A stretch of 64,000 bases of DNA from Altererythrobacter sp. Root672 (GTDB lineage: Bacteria; Pseudomonadota; Alphaproteobacteria; Sphingomonadales; Sphingomonadaceae). The translations under genes were made by a program, and so were the position numbers. The notes below the pieces were generated by a model that ran no database searches, was not told the origin of the DNA, and saw only the letters and a program-made list of their open reading frames with translations. The stretch lies in contig NZ_LMHH01000002.1 of assembly GCF_001427865.1 (NCBI RefSeq), positions 391,501 through 455,500 of the forward strand, given 5' to 3'. This document shows positions 16,626-25,266 of the stretch, in pieces (positions within the stretch are counted from its first letter, which is position 1; each line of letters starts with the position of its first letter).

Positions 16626-17422
16626 GCCGCCGAATACTTCGCAGCGCGCTCCGCCAGTCGCTCCACCGCCGCGCGGTGGATGGCGGGCGCGCTGACGAGG
16701 ACACCAAACGCACGCGGATCGCGCTTGTTATAGCTGAGCGCACGCCCGAAAGCGTCCGACACCGCTGCCCCTGCCTCCCGAGCGATCAGGGTGGCCGCGG
16801 CCACGTCCCATTCGTAACCCCAGCGCAGAGTGGCGAGGAGATCGGCCTGGTCGTCCGCAACCATGGCGATGCGCAAGGCGATCGAATTAGGCCGATCGAC
16901 CATCGACAGGTCCTGGTCTTCTGGCGGGAGCGTGAACGCCGGAACGCGCGCGCCCGGCAGCTCCGGCCGCGTGCTGGCAGAGAGGCGGCGGCCGTTGAGC
17001 CAGGCGCCCTGCCCTGCCGTCGCAGTCCAGGTCTCCTGCCGCGCGGGGGCTTCGAGCACGCCGATCAGCGGTTTGCCGGCACTGACCAGCGCTACCGATA
17101 CAGCCCAACCTGGCCGCCCCGCGATGAAGTCACGCGTGCCGTCGACGGGATCGACCAGCCAGCAGAGGCCGCGTGCGAGCCGCTCGGGATGATCGACCGA
17201 CTCTTCCGACAGCCAGCCCGCCGAGGGCAGCAGCGCGCAGAGCTCTCGCCGCAGAAAGGCATCGACCTCGAGGTCGGCCTGGCAGATCGGGCTGTCGTCG
17301 TACTTGCTCCAGCTCTTCACTTCGTTCCCGGCGCCGGGCCACAGGCGCATCGCCATGCGGCCCGCTTCGCGGCAAATTTCGGTGAGTCTGTCGTGATCGA
17401 GCATGCCGGGCCAACTGGACAT
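16622..17422 (-). CDS. Inositol monophosphatase-family phosphatase, CysQ-like
   Basis: Mg-dependent phosphatase of the IMPase superfamily, most like 3'(2'),5'-bisphosphate nucleotidase (CysQ), which recycles PAP from sulfate assimilation. The metal-binding motif [18 protein letters not shown] is intact, with the earlier acidic ligands in [12 protein letters not shown] and the late motif [18 protein letters not shown]. The frame is open to 17476; I start at the ATG at 17422 ([13 protein letters not shown]), with 17404 as an alternative. It converges on the OmpA-like gene, sharing four bases of stop codons. Other IMPase substrates cannot be excluded. Confidence 0.85.
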   Translation of the reverse strand: MSSWPGMLDHDRLTEICREAGRMAMRLWPGAGNEVKSWSKYDDSPICQADLEVDAFLRRELCALLPSAGWLSEESVDHPERLARGLCWLVDPVDGTRDFIAGRPGWAVSVALVSAGKPLIGVLEAPARQETWTATAGQGAWLNGRRLSASTRPELPGARVPAFTLPPEDQDLSMVDRPNSIALRIAMVADDQADLLATLRWGYEWDVAAATLIAREAGAAVSDAFGRALSYNKRDPRAFGVLVSAPAIHRAAVERLAERAAKYSAA

Positions 17423-17505
17423 GGCGCGAAGGGTTTGCAAGCGCGGCAAGCAATGCTTATGCGCGCCGCAGCGCATTTCCCGACTCCCGGAAGGCTGATC
17501 TCCAG

Positions 17506-18705
17506 ATGAACATTCACGAATACCAGGCCAAGGAACTGCTGGCGAAGTTTGGCATCGCCGTCCCCGCAGGTCACGCAGCCCTCAACGCGGAAGAAGCCGT
17601 CGCGGCTGCCCGCCAGCTCCCCGGGCCGCTCTACGTCGTTAAGGCGCAGATCCACGCCGGCGGACGCGGCAAGGGCAAGTTCACCGAACTCCCGGCCGAT
17701 GCCAAGGGCGGCGTGCGACTGGCCAAGTCGATCGAAGAGGTCGACGCCAATGCCCGCGAGATGCTCGGCAACACCCTGGTGACGATCCAGACCGGCGCCG
17801 CCGGCAAGCAGGTCAACCGCCTCTACGTGACCGACGGCGTCGACATCGCGAAGGAATTCTACCTTTCCATGCTGGTCGACCGGAAGAGCGGCCGCATCGC
17901 CATGATCGTTTCGACCGAAGGCGGCATGGACATCGAAACCGTGGCGCACGACACGCCCGAGAAGATCACCACCATCGTGATCGACCCGGCGACCGGCTTC
18001 ATGCCGCACCACGGCCGCTCGGTGGCTTTCGCGCTCAAGCTCTCGGGCGATCTCGCCAAGGCAGCGCAGAAGCTCTCGGCCCAGCTCTACGAAGCGTTCA
18101 AGACGCTCGACTGTGCCATGATTGAGATCAACCCCTTGGTCGAAACGGTCGACGGCCGCCTGCTGGTGCTCGACGCCAAGATGAGCTTCGATTCGAACGC
18201 GCTCTATCGCCACCCCGATGTCGAAGCCCTGCGCGACGAGACCGAGGAAGACCCGATGGAGATCGAGGCGTCCAAGCACGACCTCGCCTACATCAAGCTC
18301 GACGGCGACATCGGCTGCATGGTCAACGGCGCGGGCCTGGCCATGGCGACGATGGACATCATCAAGCTCAACGGCGCCTTCCCGGCCAACTTCCTCGACG
18401 TGGGCGGCGGCGCCACGAAGGAGAAGGTCACCGCGGCGTTCAAGATCATCCTGTCCGACCCCGCGGTGAAGGGCATCCTGGTCAACATCTTCGGCGGCAT
18501 CATGCGCTGCGACATCATCGCCGACGGCATCGTCGCGGCGGCGAAGGACGTGAACCTCTCGGTTCCGCTGGTCGTGCGCCTCGAAGGGACGAACGTGCAG
18601 CTGGGCAAGGACATCCTCGCCAATTCGGGCCTGCCGATCATCGCTGCCGACGACCTCGGTGACGCGGCGAAGAAGATCGTCGCCGAAGTGAAGCAGGCCG
18701 CCTGA
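17506..18705 (+). CDS. sucC: Succinate-CoA ligase (ADP-forming) subunit beta
   Basis: Beta subunit of succinyl-CoA synthetase, the substrate-level phosphorylation step of the TCA cycle. The 399-residue protein starts [20 protein letters not shown]; an ATP-grasp domain covers about residues 1-240 ([24 protein letters not shown]) and the C-terminal CoA-ligase domain contains [12 protein letters not shown] and [15 protein letters not shown]. Length is normal. The alpha-subunit gene sucD, usually next in order, is absent: etfB follows after 90 bases. A shared transcript with etfBA is possible. Confidence 0.95.
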   Translation: MNIHEYQAKELLAKFGIAVPAGHAALNAEEAVAAARQLPGPLYVVKAQIHAGGRGKGKFTELPADAKGGVRLAKSIEEVDANAREMLGNTLVTIQTGAAGKQVNRLYVTDGVDIAKEFYLSMLVDRKSGRIAMIVSTEGGMDIETVAHDTPEKITTIVIDPATGFMPHHGRSVAFALKLSGDLAKAAQKLSAQLYEAFKTLDCAMIEINPLVETVDGRLLVLDAKMSFDSNALYRHPDVEALRDETEEDPMEIEASKHDLAYIKLDGDIGCMVNGAGLAMATMDIIKLNGAFPANFLDVGGGATKEKVTAAFKIILSDPAVKGILVNIFGGIMRCDIIADGIVAAAKDVNLSVPLVVRLEGTNVQLGKDILANSGLPIIAADDLGDAAKKIVAEVKQAA

Positions 18706-18795
18706 TCTTGACGGCCCGAGCTTGACCCTTGGCGCAACAAGCGCGATGATTGGCGAAATATTATTACGCGCACGCTCGTGCGCTGGAGGATGGCT

Positions 18796-19545
18796 ATGAA
18801 GGTCCTCGTGCCCGTTAAGCGGGTGATCGACTACAATGTCCGCCCGCGAGTGAAAGCGGACGGCAGCGGGGTCGACCTCGCCAACGTCAAGATGAGCATG
18901 AACCCGTTCGACGAGATCGCCGTCGAAGAGGCGATCCGCCTCAAGGAAAAGGGCCATGCGGAAGAGATCATCGCGGTCTCGATCGGGCCGGCCAAGGCAC
19001 AAGAAACTTTGCGCACGGCGCTAGCGATGGGCGCCGACCGGGCGATCCTGGTCGAGACCGACGACGCCGTCGAACCGCTTGCCGTGGCCAAGATCCTCAA
19101 GGCGATCGTCGATGAGGAACAGCCGGGCCTGGTCGTGATGGGCAAGCAGGCGATCGACGACGACAGCAACCAGACCGGCCAGATGCTCGCCGCCCTCACG
19201 GGACGGCCGCAGGGCACTTTCGCCAGCAAGGTCGAGATCGAAGGCGACAAGGTCACCGTGATCCGCGAGGTCGACGGCGGGCTTGAGACCGTGAAGCTCA
19301 GCCTCCCCGCGATCGTCACCACCGACTTGCGCCTCAACGAGCCGCGCTATGCTTCGCTGCCGAACATCATGAAGGCCAAGAAGAAGCCGCTCGACGTGAA
19401 GCCGGCCGCCGATTTCGGCGTGGACCTCACTCCGCGGCTCAAGGTGCTCAAGGTCGCCGAACCGCCGGTGCGTCAGGCAGGCGTACAGGTAGGCTCGGTG
19501 GATGAACTGGTGGCCAAGCTCAAGGCATTGGGATTCGTAGCATGA
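18796..19545 (+). CDS. etfB: Electron transfer flavoprotein subunit beta
   Basis: Small subunit of ETF, which takes electrons from acyl-CoA and other dehydrogenases and passes them to ETF:quinone oxidoreductase. It starts [20 protein letters not shown] and has the family segment [20 protein letters not shown] binding AMP/FAD. Two start codons six bases apart are possible; the Shine-Dalgarno GGAGG at 18785-18789 is well placed for the ATG at 18796 and too close for 18790. The stop overlaps the etfA start by four bases. Confidence 0.95.
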   Translation: MKVLVPVKRVIDYNVRPRVKADGSGVDLANVKMSMNPFDEIAVEEAIRLKEKGHAEEIIAVSIGPAKAQETLRTALAMGADRAILVETDDAVEPLAVAKILKAIVDEEQPGLVVMGKQAIDDDSNQTGQMLAALTGRPQGTFASKVEIEGDKVTVIREVDGGLETVKLSLPAIVTTDLRLNEPRYASLPNIMKAKKKPLDVKPAADFGVDLTPRLKVLKVAEPPVRQAGVQVGSVDELVAKLKALGFVA

Positions 19546-20477
19546 CGGCGTTGGTTTTGGTCGAACACGCAGGCGGCGCGGTCCATGACGCGACGCTCGC
19601 CGCCGTAACCGCCGCTGCCAAGTTCGGCGGCGTCCACGCGCTCGTGACCGGCGACAGTGCCGAGGCCAAGGCTGCAGCTGAAGCCGCGGCCAAGATCGCG
19701 GGCGTCGAGAAAGTGCTCGTCGCCGGCGGCCCGGCTTATGCCGGGTCCCTCCCGGAAAATGTCGCCCCGCTCGCCGCGCAGTTGATGGCTGGCTACGACG
19801 CGTTCGTCGCCCCAGCGACGACCACCGGCAAGAACATCGCCCCGCGCGTCGCTGCTCTGCTCGACGTGATGCAGCTGTCGGAAGTGATCGGCATTGAGGG
19901 CGAACGCACGTTCACCCGCCCGATTTACGCCGGCAACGCCATCGCCACGGTGGAAAGCTCGGACGCAAAGCTGGTCCTTACTGTCCGCGCCACGGCGTTC
20001 GACAAGGCTGCCGCTGACGGCGGCTCCGCTTCGATCGAGGACGTTGCCGGCCCCGGCGACGCCGGCCTCTCGCAGTTCGTCGGTCTCGATGCCTCGAAGA
20101 GCGAGCGACCCGAGCTGACCAGCGCCGGGATCGTCGTTTCGGGCGGCCGCGCTCTCAAGGACGCGGCGACCTTCGAACAGCTCATCGTCCCCCTCGCCGA
20201 CAAGCTCGGTGCAGCTGTCGGCGCTAGCCGCGCGGCGGTGGACGCAGGCTATATCTCGAACGACTTCCAGGTCGGCCAGACCGGCAAGATCGTCGCACCC
20301 GCGCTCTACATCGCCGTCGGCATTTCCGGCGCGATCCAGCACTTGGCGGGGATGAAGGATTCCAAGACCATCGTCGCCATCAACAAGGATGCCGACGCGC
20401 CGATCTTCCAGGTCGCCGACATCGGCCTGGTCGGCGATCTGTTCACGATCGTGCCGGAGCTGACGCAGAAGCTTTGA
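19542..20477 (+). CDS. etfA: Electron transfer flavoprotein subunit alpha
   Basis: Large, FAD-binding subunit of ETF, 311 residues, partner of EtfB. The N-terminal domain starts [20 protein letters not shown]; the C-terminal FAD domain shows [39 protein letters not shown] and the [19 protein letters not shown] signature followed by [20 protein letters not shown]. Translation is probably coupled to etfB through the ATGA overlap. Length is typical. Confidence 0.95.
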   Translation: MTALVLVEHAGGAVHDATLAAVTAAAKFGGVHALVTGDSAEAKAAAEAAAKIAGVEKVLVAGGPAYAGSLPENVAPLAAQLMAGYDAFVAPATTTGKNIAPRVAALLDVMQLSEVIGIEGERTFTRPIYAGNAIATVESSDAKLVLTVRATAFDKAAADGGSASIEDVAGPGDAGLSQFVGLDASKSERPELTSAGIVVSGGRALKDAATFEQLIVPLADKLGAAVGASRAAVDAGYISNDFQVGQTGKIVAPALYIAVGISGAIQHLAGMKDSKTIVAINKDADAPIFQVADIGLVGDLFTIVPELTQKL

Positions 20478-20537
20478 GCCGGATTGCACGAGGGACACGA
20501 GCGTCATAGATTTCCCTCACTCGGGGGGGGGAATCGC

Positions 20538-21428
20538 ATGAACAACGCGACGCTATTGGCCGGCGCCTTATGCTTGGCCGCTTCGTCCAGTGCGCAAGGC
20601 GCGAGCAGGCGCGAACCGCTGATCCTGCAGCCCACATCCGAATGGGTGCTGGACTATGCCCCCGAGCGCTGCACGCTTCTGCGTGAATACGGCGAGAACG
20701 ATCAGAAGCTGAAGCTTCGGGTCGATTCATTCGGTTCGTGGGTGTCCTTTCGCGTTACCGTTTCCGGAAAGCTGGTGCCCAAGTCATTTGGACCAGTGGG
20801 CGACCTGTCGGTCCGGCTTACTCACGATGAACGAGAGCGTGCGCGCCGAGCCTTCTTTGGCAAAGCGGGGTCACAGCCGGCTGCCTTCTTCGGCCTGGAT
20901 TTCGTTCCCCTGGAATGGCTGAAGTACGACGAAGGCGCCGAAGAAAGGACGCTGCCTGATTACCTTTCCGACCCCGCGCTGAAGGAGTTCGAAAGGAATA
21001 CCACCGACATGCTGATCGAATTCGCCAGCGGCAAGAAGGTCGATCTGCGCTTTTCGGAGATGAGCCGGCCCCTCAAGGCCTTGCGCGACTGCATCGACAA
21101 CTTGCACCAAGCATGGGGTCTAGATCCAGACCGTGAAAAGTTGCTCAGCAAAAGGGCCCGCCCCACCGACCAGACCGTCAAGGCCATGCAGCGGCACTTC
21201 CCGAACGACATGGTTTGGAGCGGCAGGAACGGCTACATCCCGGTCAGAATAATGGTCGATGCGCAGGGGAACGGCTCCGACTGCGTGGTCCAAACCGACA
21301 AAGTCGAAGAGTCCTTCAGGGAGGCGGTATGCGAGGGCCTGTCAAAGACCTTCGAACCCGCGCTCGACCAGTCCGGCACGCCGGTCGCCAGCGTATTTCG
21401 CACGGCGGTGATCTACCTGATCGGATAG
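20538..21428 (+). CDS. Exported protein with TonB-C-like C-terminus, tandem paralogue 1
   Basis: A 296-residue secreted or periplasmic protein, MNNATLLAGALCLAASSSAQ being a signal peptide. After it comes an N-terminal region with a conserved cysteine (SEWVLDYAPERCTLLREYGE). A second conserved block is LRDCIDNLHQAWGLDP. The last 65 residues (IPVRIMVDAQGNGSDCVVQ, then FREAVCEGLSKTFEPALDQS) resemble the TonB C-terminal fold with two extra cysteines. There is no membrane anchor or proline-rich spacer, so it is not a normal TonB. The start is the ATG at 20538, after which the signal peptide begins. Two homologues follow directly. Confidence 0.75.
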   Translation: MNNATLLAGALCLAASSSAQGASRREPLILQPTSEWVLDYAPERCTLLREYGENDQKLKLRVDSFGSWVSFRVTVSGKLVPKSFGPVGDLSVRLTHDERERARRAFFGKAGSQPAAFFGLDFVPLEWLKYDEGAEERTLPDYLSDPALKEFERNTTDMLIEFASGKKVDLRFSEMSRPLKALRDCIDNLHQAWGLDPDREKLLSKRARPTDQTVKAMQRHFPNDMVWSGRNGYIPVRIMVDAQGNGSDCVVQTDKVEESFREAVCEGLSKTFEPALDQSGTPVASVFRTAVIYLIG

Positions 21429-21502
21429 GGCCGGCCTCGGCCAGGAGTCGCAGTTGCGCGGTGTGACTTCCGCTCTTAAAGGCAGTTTATTGGGGGGTTA
21501 CA

Positions 21503-22378
21503 ATGAGATCGACGCTGATGGTGGCCGGTGCGCTGTGTGTGCTTCAGGAAGGTGTGGCGCAGGCGCAGAGCGCTTTGCAGTTGGCTCCGTCGGAGGAGTG
21601 GGAACTCGGCAGCGGTGCTGAAAGCTGCTGGATATCCCGGCGTTTCGGTGAAGACGACAAGGGTCTCTTTGTCAGGGTCGAGAACTTTGGAACCGGCTCG
21701 AGGCTCAGGGTCTTCATGCGCGGCAAACCGCTGCCGCAGCGGGACAGCGGAATTCTCGAGTTTCAGACGCGATACAGTCCGAATGGCATCGCCAATGATC
21801 GACTGGGGATACTGAATCGGTCGGGCAATGCGCCGACCTTGACCTATCTCGAGGCCCTGACCCAGCGTGAGGGCACGAGTGGGACCGGTGATCCTGCGGA
21901 GGACGCATATGCCGGCCTCGAGCCCGCAACGAATGAGCTTGAACTGATCTTCAGTCGCGGCGCGCCGGTCGCGCTTCAGTTTGGCTCCATGGCGACGCCG
22001 CTGGACCGCCTGCAAGAGTGTGCTGCCGGCCTGCCCGCGAAATGGGGTTTCGACATCGAACAGCAGCGTGCGCTGAGCCGTCCTGCGATGCCCATCGATC
22101 AGGGCCAATGGATCGATTCTGGAACTTTCCCTTGGGAATACTTGCGCAATTACCAGAGCGTCGTGGTTCATCTCAGGCTTCGGGTCGACGATCAGGGAAT
22201 GCCTACCGATTGCGTCGTCCAGGCGCCGCAATTCGAGCGGGCGGCCTCAGAAATCGCCTGCCGTTCGATCATGGCCAGCGCCCGGTTCGAACCGGCCCTC
22301 GATGCAGAGGGCGAGCCCGTGGCGAGCTATTTCACGACCTCGATCTTCTACAAGACCAAGCGCCGCAACGGGAACTGA
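21503..22378 (+). CDS. Exported protein with TonB-C-like C-terminus, tandem paralogue 2
   Basis: Second of three diverged copies, 291 residues with signal peptide MRSTLMVAGALCVLQEGVAQ. The same landmarks occur in the same order as in its neighbours: EEWELGSGAESCWISRRFGE with the first cysteine, LQECAAGLPAKWGFD, and a C-terminal unit VVVHLRLRVDDQGMPTDCVV followed by ASEIACRSIMASARFEPALD. Overall identity with the other copies looks low, so the duplication is old. It lies 74 bases after copy 1. Function unknown; the four matched cysteines suggest two disulfides in an oxidising compartment. Confidence 0.75.
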   Translation: MRSTLMVAGALCVLQEGVAQAQSALQLAPSEEWELGSGAESCWISRRFGEDDKGLFVRVENFGTGSRLRVFMRGKPLPQRDSGILEFQTRYSPNGIANDRLGILNRSGNAPTLTYLEALTQREGTSGTGDPAEDAYAGLEPATNELELIFSRGAPVALQFGSMATPLDRLQECAAGLPAKWGFDIEQQRALSRPAMPIDQGQWIDSGTFPWEYLRNYQSVVVHLRLRVDDQGMPTDCVVQAPQFERAASEIACRSIMASARFEPALDAEGEPVASYFTTSIFYKTKRRNGN

Positions 22379-22484
22379 CCAGATTGCAGGCAAGCATTTG
22401 TCTCCAATTGTCGCACCCCTTCGACACGGCTTGCATCTCAGCGCGTCCGAAATAGTCTCTCCTCCGGGATTGGAGAGGATTGCG

Positions 22485-23423
22485 ATGAGGAAGTTTCTTT
22501 CAGCGTGCTCGCTGCTGGGGTTGATCGTGGCTCCGGCGGTTCAGGCGCAGGATGCAGCGGTGTTCAAGCCGAAGGGCGCATGGACCGCAGATTACGGTGA
22601 CGACTATTGCCGCCTGGTTCGCACATTCAGCGACGGGACCGATGAGCTCAGCCTGGCGCTCGAGCGGGTCCAGCCGGGCACCGACGTGCGGATGATCTTT
22701 GTCGGCGGGGGGCTCAGCCCCTACCGCGGTGCCGACGCGATCGGCTATCAGTTCGGCCCTGCGGGTGCCGCGGCGAAGACGGGTTATGTCAAATCGTCGA
22801 CGCCGGACGGGAAGCAGTTCATGAGCTTCAACCCGGTGGCCTTGGCACCACCGCAGATGGGGCCGGGGGCCGGACCGGGAGCGCCGATGCCCGCGTTCGA
22901 CCCAACCAAGCCGTTCGTTCCGCCGCCTTACAATCGCACCAAGGAACAGGAAGCCGCGACGGGCATCAGCACAATCGCGCTGAGCGACGGTCTGACTTCC
23001 CCGGTCAAGATCGAGACGGGCTCGCTGCGTGCGCCGATGGCAGCCATGCAGAATTGTGCCGATGACCTGCTCAAGGTCTGGGGTCTCGATCCCGAGCAGC
23101 ACAAGACCATGACTGCGCCAGTAGCGCTCGTCCCCAACCCCCAGGGCGTTCTGCCGCAAGGCACGATCCCGTTTTCCGAGTTCGGCAAGCTGTCCGGCGG
23201 CGGAAACCAGGTTCGCGTGATCGTAGGGGCGGATGGCAAGCCGACCGCGTGCAAGATCTACTCGCCGGTGCTCTCGGAATCGCTCAACGGCAAGATCTGC
23301 AACCTGGTGATGGAAAAGGCCGCGTTCGTCCCAGCCAAGGACGCCGGCGGCCAGGCGATGGCGAGCTACTGGATGGGCAGCCCAATGTTCCTCGGCCCCC
23401 CGTTCCCGGGCGGTCGGCGCTAA
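22485..23423 (+). CDS. Exported protein with TonB-C-like C-terminus, tandem paralogue 3
   Basis: Third copy, 312 residues, signal peptide MRKFLSACSLLGLIVAPAVQ, preceded by a good Shine-Dalgarno (GGAGAGGA about 7 bases before the ATG at 22485). Landmarks are GAWTADYGDDYCRLVRTFSD, MQNCADDLLKVWGLDPEQHK, and a C-terminal unit QVRVIVGADGKPTACKIYS with KICNLVMEKAAFVPAKDAGG. Unlike the others it carries a proline/glycine-rich stretch in the middle (about residues 122-155, PPQMGPGAGPGAPMPAF), reminiscent of a flexible linker. The upstream frame to 22302 overlaps copy 2 and is not used. Confidence 0.75.
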   Translation: MRKFLSACSLLGLIVAPAVQAQDAAVFKPKGAWTADYGDDYCRLVRTFSDGTDELSLALERVQPGTDVRMIFVGGGLSPYRGADAIGYQFGPAGAAAKTGYVKSSTPDGKQFMSFNPVALAPPQMGPGAGPGAPMPAFDPTKPFVPPPYNRTKEQEAATGISTIALSDGLTSPVKIETGSLRAPMAAMQNCADDLLKVWGLDPEQHKTMTAPVALVPNPQGVLPQGTIPFSEFGKLSGGGNQVRVIVGADGKPTACKIYSPVLSESLNGKICNLVMEKAAFVPAKDAGGQAMASYWMGSPMFLGPPFPGGRR

Positions 23424-23433
23424 CTGCGCAGTC

Positions 23434-23952
23434 CTAGCCGGGGAGCCGCTCGAACAGGCGAACTTCTCCGCCATCAGGCAACTGGGCTTCGCGGATTGGC
23501 GTGAAGCCCAGCTTGGCCGCAAGCCGTATCGAGGGCTCGTTTCCCGGTTCGATCATGCACACGATCCGGCGCGGCCCATATTCGCGGCTGAACCAGTCGA
23601 ACACCGCGGTCATTGCCTCGTGGGCGAGACCGCGGCCGACTTGGTCATGGCGCAGAATCCAGCCGGCTTCGGGCTGATCGTCGAAGTCCGGGCCGAGCCC
23701 GCGCAAGGTGTGGAATACGCCGCAATTGCCGATGATCTCGCCCTCCTCGCGCAAGCGCACCGTGAAAGCCCCGTAGCCGTAGAGCAGCCAACTCCCGGCA
23801 TTGCGGCAGAAGCGCGCGAAGTGGTCCGCGGGCCCCTTGTGCGCAGCGAGGTATCGGGCGGTTTCTTCGTTCGAGACGATTGCCATGTTTGCGGCAAAAT
23901 CGCTCACCACTGGCGGGCGCAGTTCCAGCCTGGACGTCTTCAGTACGGGCAT
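23434..23952 (-). CDS. GNAT-family N-acetyltransferase (RimJ/RimL-like)
   Basis: Acetyltransferase of 172 residues in the group that modifies ribosomal protein N-termini or small amines; the real substrate is unknown. It starts MPVLKTSRLELRPPVVSDF, has a central strand GEIIGNCGVFHTLRG, the acetyl-CoA loop QVGRGLAHEAMTAVFDWF and the closing EPGNEPSIRLAAKLGF motif typical of this subfamily. The ATG at 23952 is taken; an in-frame GTG at 23958 overlaps the stop of the upstream DUF445 gene and could be used in coupled translation. Ends 10 bases from the convergent TonB-C-like copy 3. Confidence 0.88.
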   Translation of the reverse strand: MPVLKTSRLELRPPVVSDFAANMAIVSNEETARYLAAHKGPADHFARFCRNAGSWLLYGYGAFTVRLREEGEIIGNCGVFHTLRGLGPDFDDQPEAGWILRHDQVGRGLAHEAMTAVFDWFSREYGPRRIVCMIEPGNEPSIRLAAKLGFTPIREAQLPDGGEVRLFERLPG

Positions 23953-23954
23953 CG

Positions 23955-25214
23955 TCACAGCCACTGCGAAAGCGCGTGGATGGCCACGCCGACCAGACCG
24001 CCAACGAGGGTGCCGTTGATACGGATGAACTGCAGATCGCGCCCAACTGCCCGCTCCAGCCGGTTGGTCAGGGTGCGAGCATCCCAGCGCCGCACGGTTT
24101 CGGACACGAGCTGGACGATCTGCGTACCATAGCGGGTGGAAATGCCGACGACGGTGCGCCTTGCGAAGCGGTTGACCTGCCACTGCAGCGCCGGGTCCTG
24201 CTGCAGCGCCTTGCCCAGTTCCGATAGCGCTCCGCCAAGCTGCCCGGCGAGAGCCGCGTCGGGATTGCGGGCCATGTCGATCAAGGAATGGCGCAGCTTC
24301 TCCCACACACCCATCCACCATTGGCCCACGGCAGGATTGGCCAGAATGTCGCGCTTCACCGCCTCGACTTTCTCACGCGTTTCGGGATCGTGCACGAGAT
24401 CGTGGGCGAGCTTCTCGAGGGACTCCTCCACCGTCTTGCGCAGCGGGTGATCGGGATTGACTGCCACTTCGGCGAGCAGGCGGTAGAGCCCGTCGAGTAC
24501 CGAGTTTGCCAGTCGTTCGTCGAGGCCGGTCCAGCGCAGCACCGCATTGGCGCGGGCGTGGATCATCTCCCGCACCATGTCTTCGTTGCGCTCCAGCGCG
24601 ACGCCGGCCCAGTGGATGAAGCCGTCGAGCAAGGGCTTGTGCCGCCCGTCGGCGATCGCAGCGGACAGGACGCTGCCGAGCAAGGGCGAGACATCGATCC
24701 GCTCTGCCTGGCGAACCAGGCCGGCCTTGACCTGGTTGCCGAGGCGTTCGGGGTCGAGCGTCTCCAACAGCTCTGCGAGCAGTCCCGCGGCACCTTCGCT
24801 GATGCGGCCCCGCCCATCGGCGGGGCGCGAGACCAGGAAGTCCCCCAGCGCCTTGGCGAGATTCATGTCGCGCATGCGCCGCGCGACAACCGTGGGGATC
24901 AGGAAATTGGTCCGCAGGAACCCGGCCATCGTATCGGCGATCCGGTCCTTGTTGGCCGGGATGATCGCGGTGTGCGGGATCGGGATGCCGAACGGATGGC
25001 GGAACAGCGCGGTCACCGCGAACCAATCGGCCATGCCGCCGATCATGCCCGCTTCGGCAAAGGCGCGGACATAACCCCAGGCCGGGTGCACGCCTTCGAA
25101 CTGCTTGGCGACGACGAAGATCGCCGCCATCAACACCAGTAGCAGTGTCGCGGTTATCCGCATGGTCCGGGCGCGGTCGACGGGTAGAGCCGCCTTGGCC
25201 TGTACGGCTTCCAC
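23955..25214 (-). CDS. DUF445-family membrane protein (YjiN-like)
   Basis: Inner-membrane protein of 419 residues belonging to DUF445. The N-terminus has a helix, ITATLLLVLMAAIFVVAKQF, followed by GYVRAFAEAGMIGGMADWFA and VTALFRHPFGIPIPHTAIIP, the most conserved part of the family. A long helical middle follows, and a final hydrophobic helix ends INGTLVGGLVGVAIHALSQ. Function is not established. It sits between the acetyltransferase and the RND efflux genes on the same strand. Confidence 0.88.
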   Translation of the reverse strand: MEAVQAKAALPVDRARTMRITATLLLVLMAAIFVVAKQFEGVHPAWGYVRAFAEAGMIGGMADWFAVTALFRHPFGIPIPHTAIIPANKDRIADTMAGFLRTNFLIPTVVARRMRDMNLAKALGDFLVSRPADGRGRISEGAAGLLAELLETLDPERLGNQVKAGLVRQAERIDVSPLLGSVLSAAIADGRHKPLLDGFIHWAGVALERNEDMVREMIHARANAVLRWTGLDERLANSVLDGLYRLLAEVAVNPDHPLRKTVEESLEKLAHDLVHDPETREKVEAVKRDILANPAVGQWWMGVWEKLRHSLIDMARNPDAALAGQLGGALSELGKALQQDPALQWQVNRFARRTVVGISTRYGTQIVQLVSETVRRWDARTLTNRLERAVGRDLQFIRINGTLVGGLVGVAIHALSQWL

Positions 25215-25266
25215 GGGCCTAGGCGCCGGCAGGGCCGGGACCTGGCCCTCCAGCGGGCCGGGAGCC

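Noticed and set aside
20538-23423. Interpretation of the trio as true TonB proteins
   Set aside because: They have cleavable signal peptides and no N-terminal anchor or proline-rich spacer, and no exbB or exbD genes are near.
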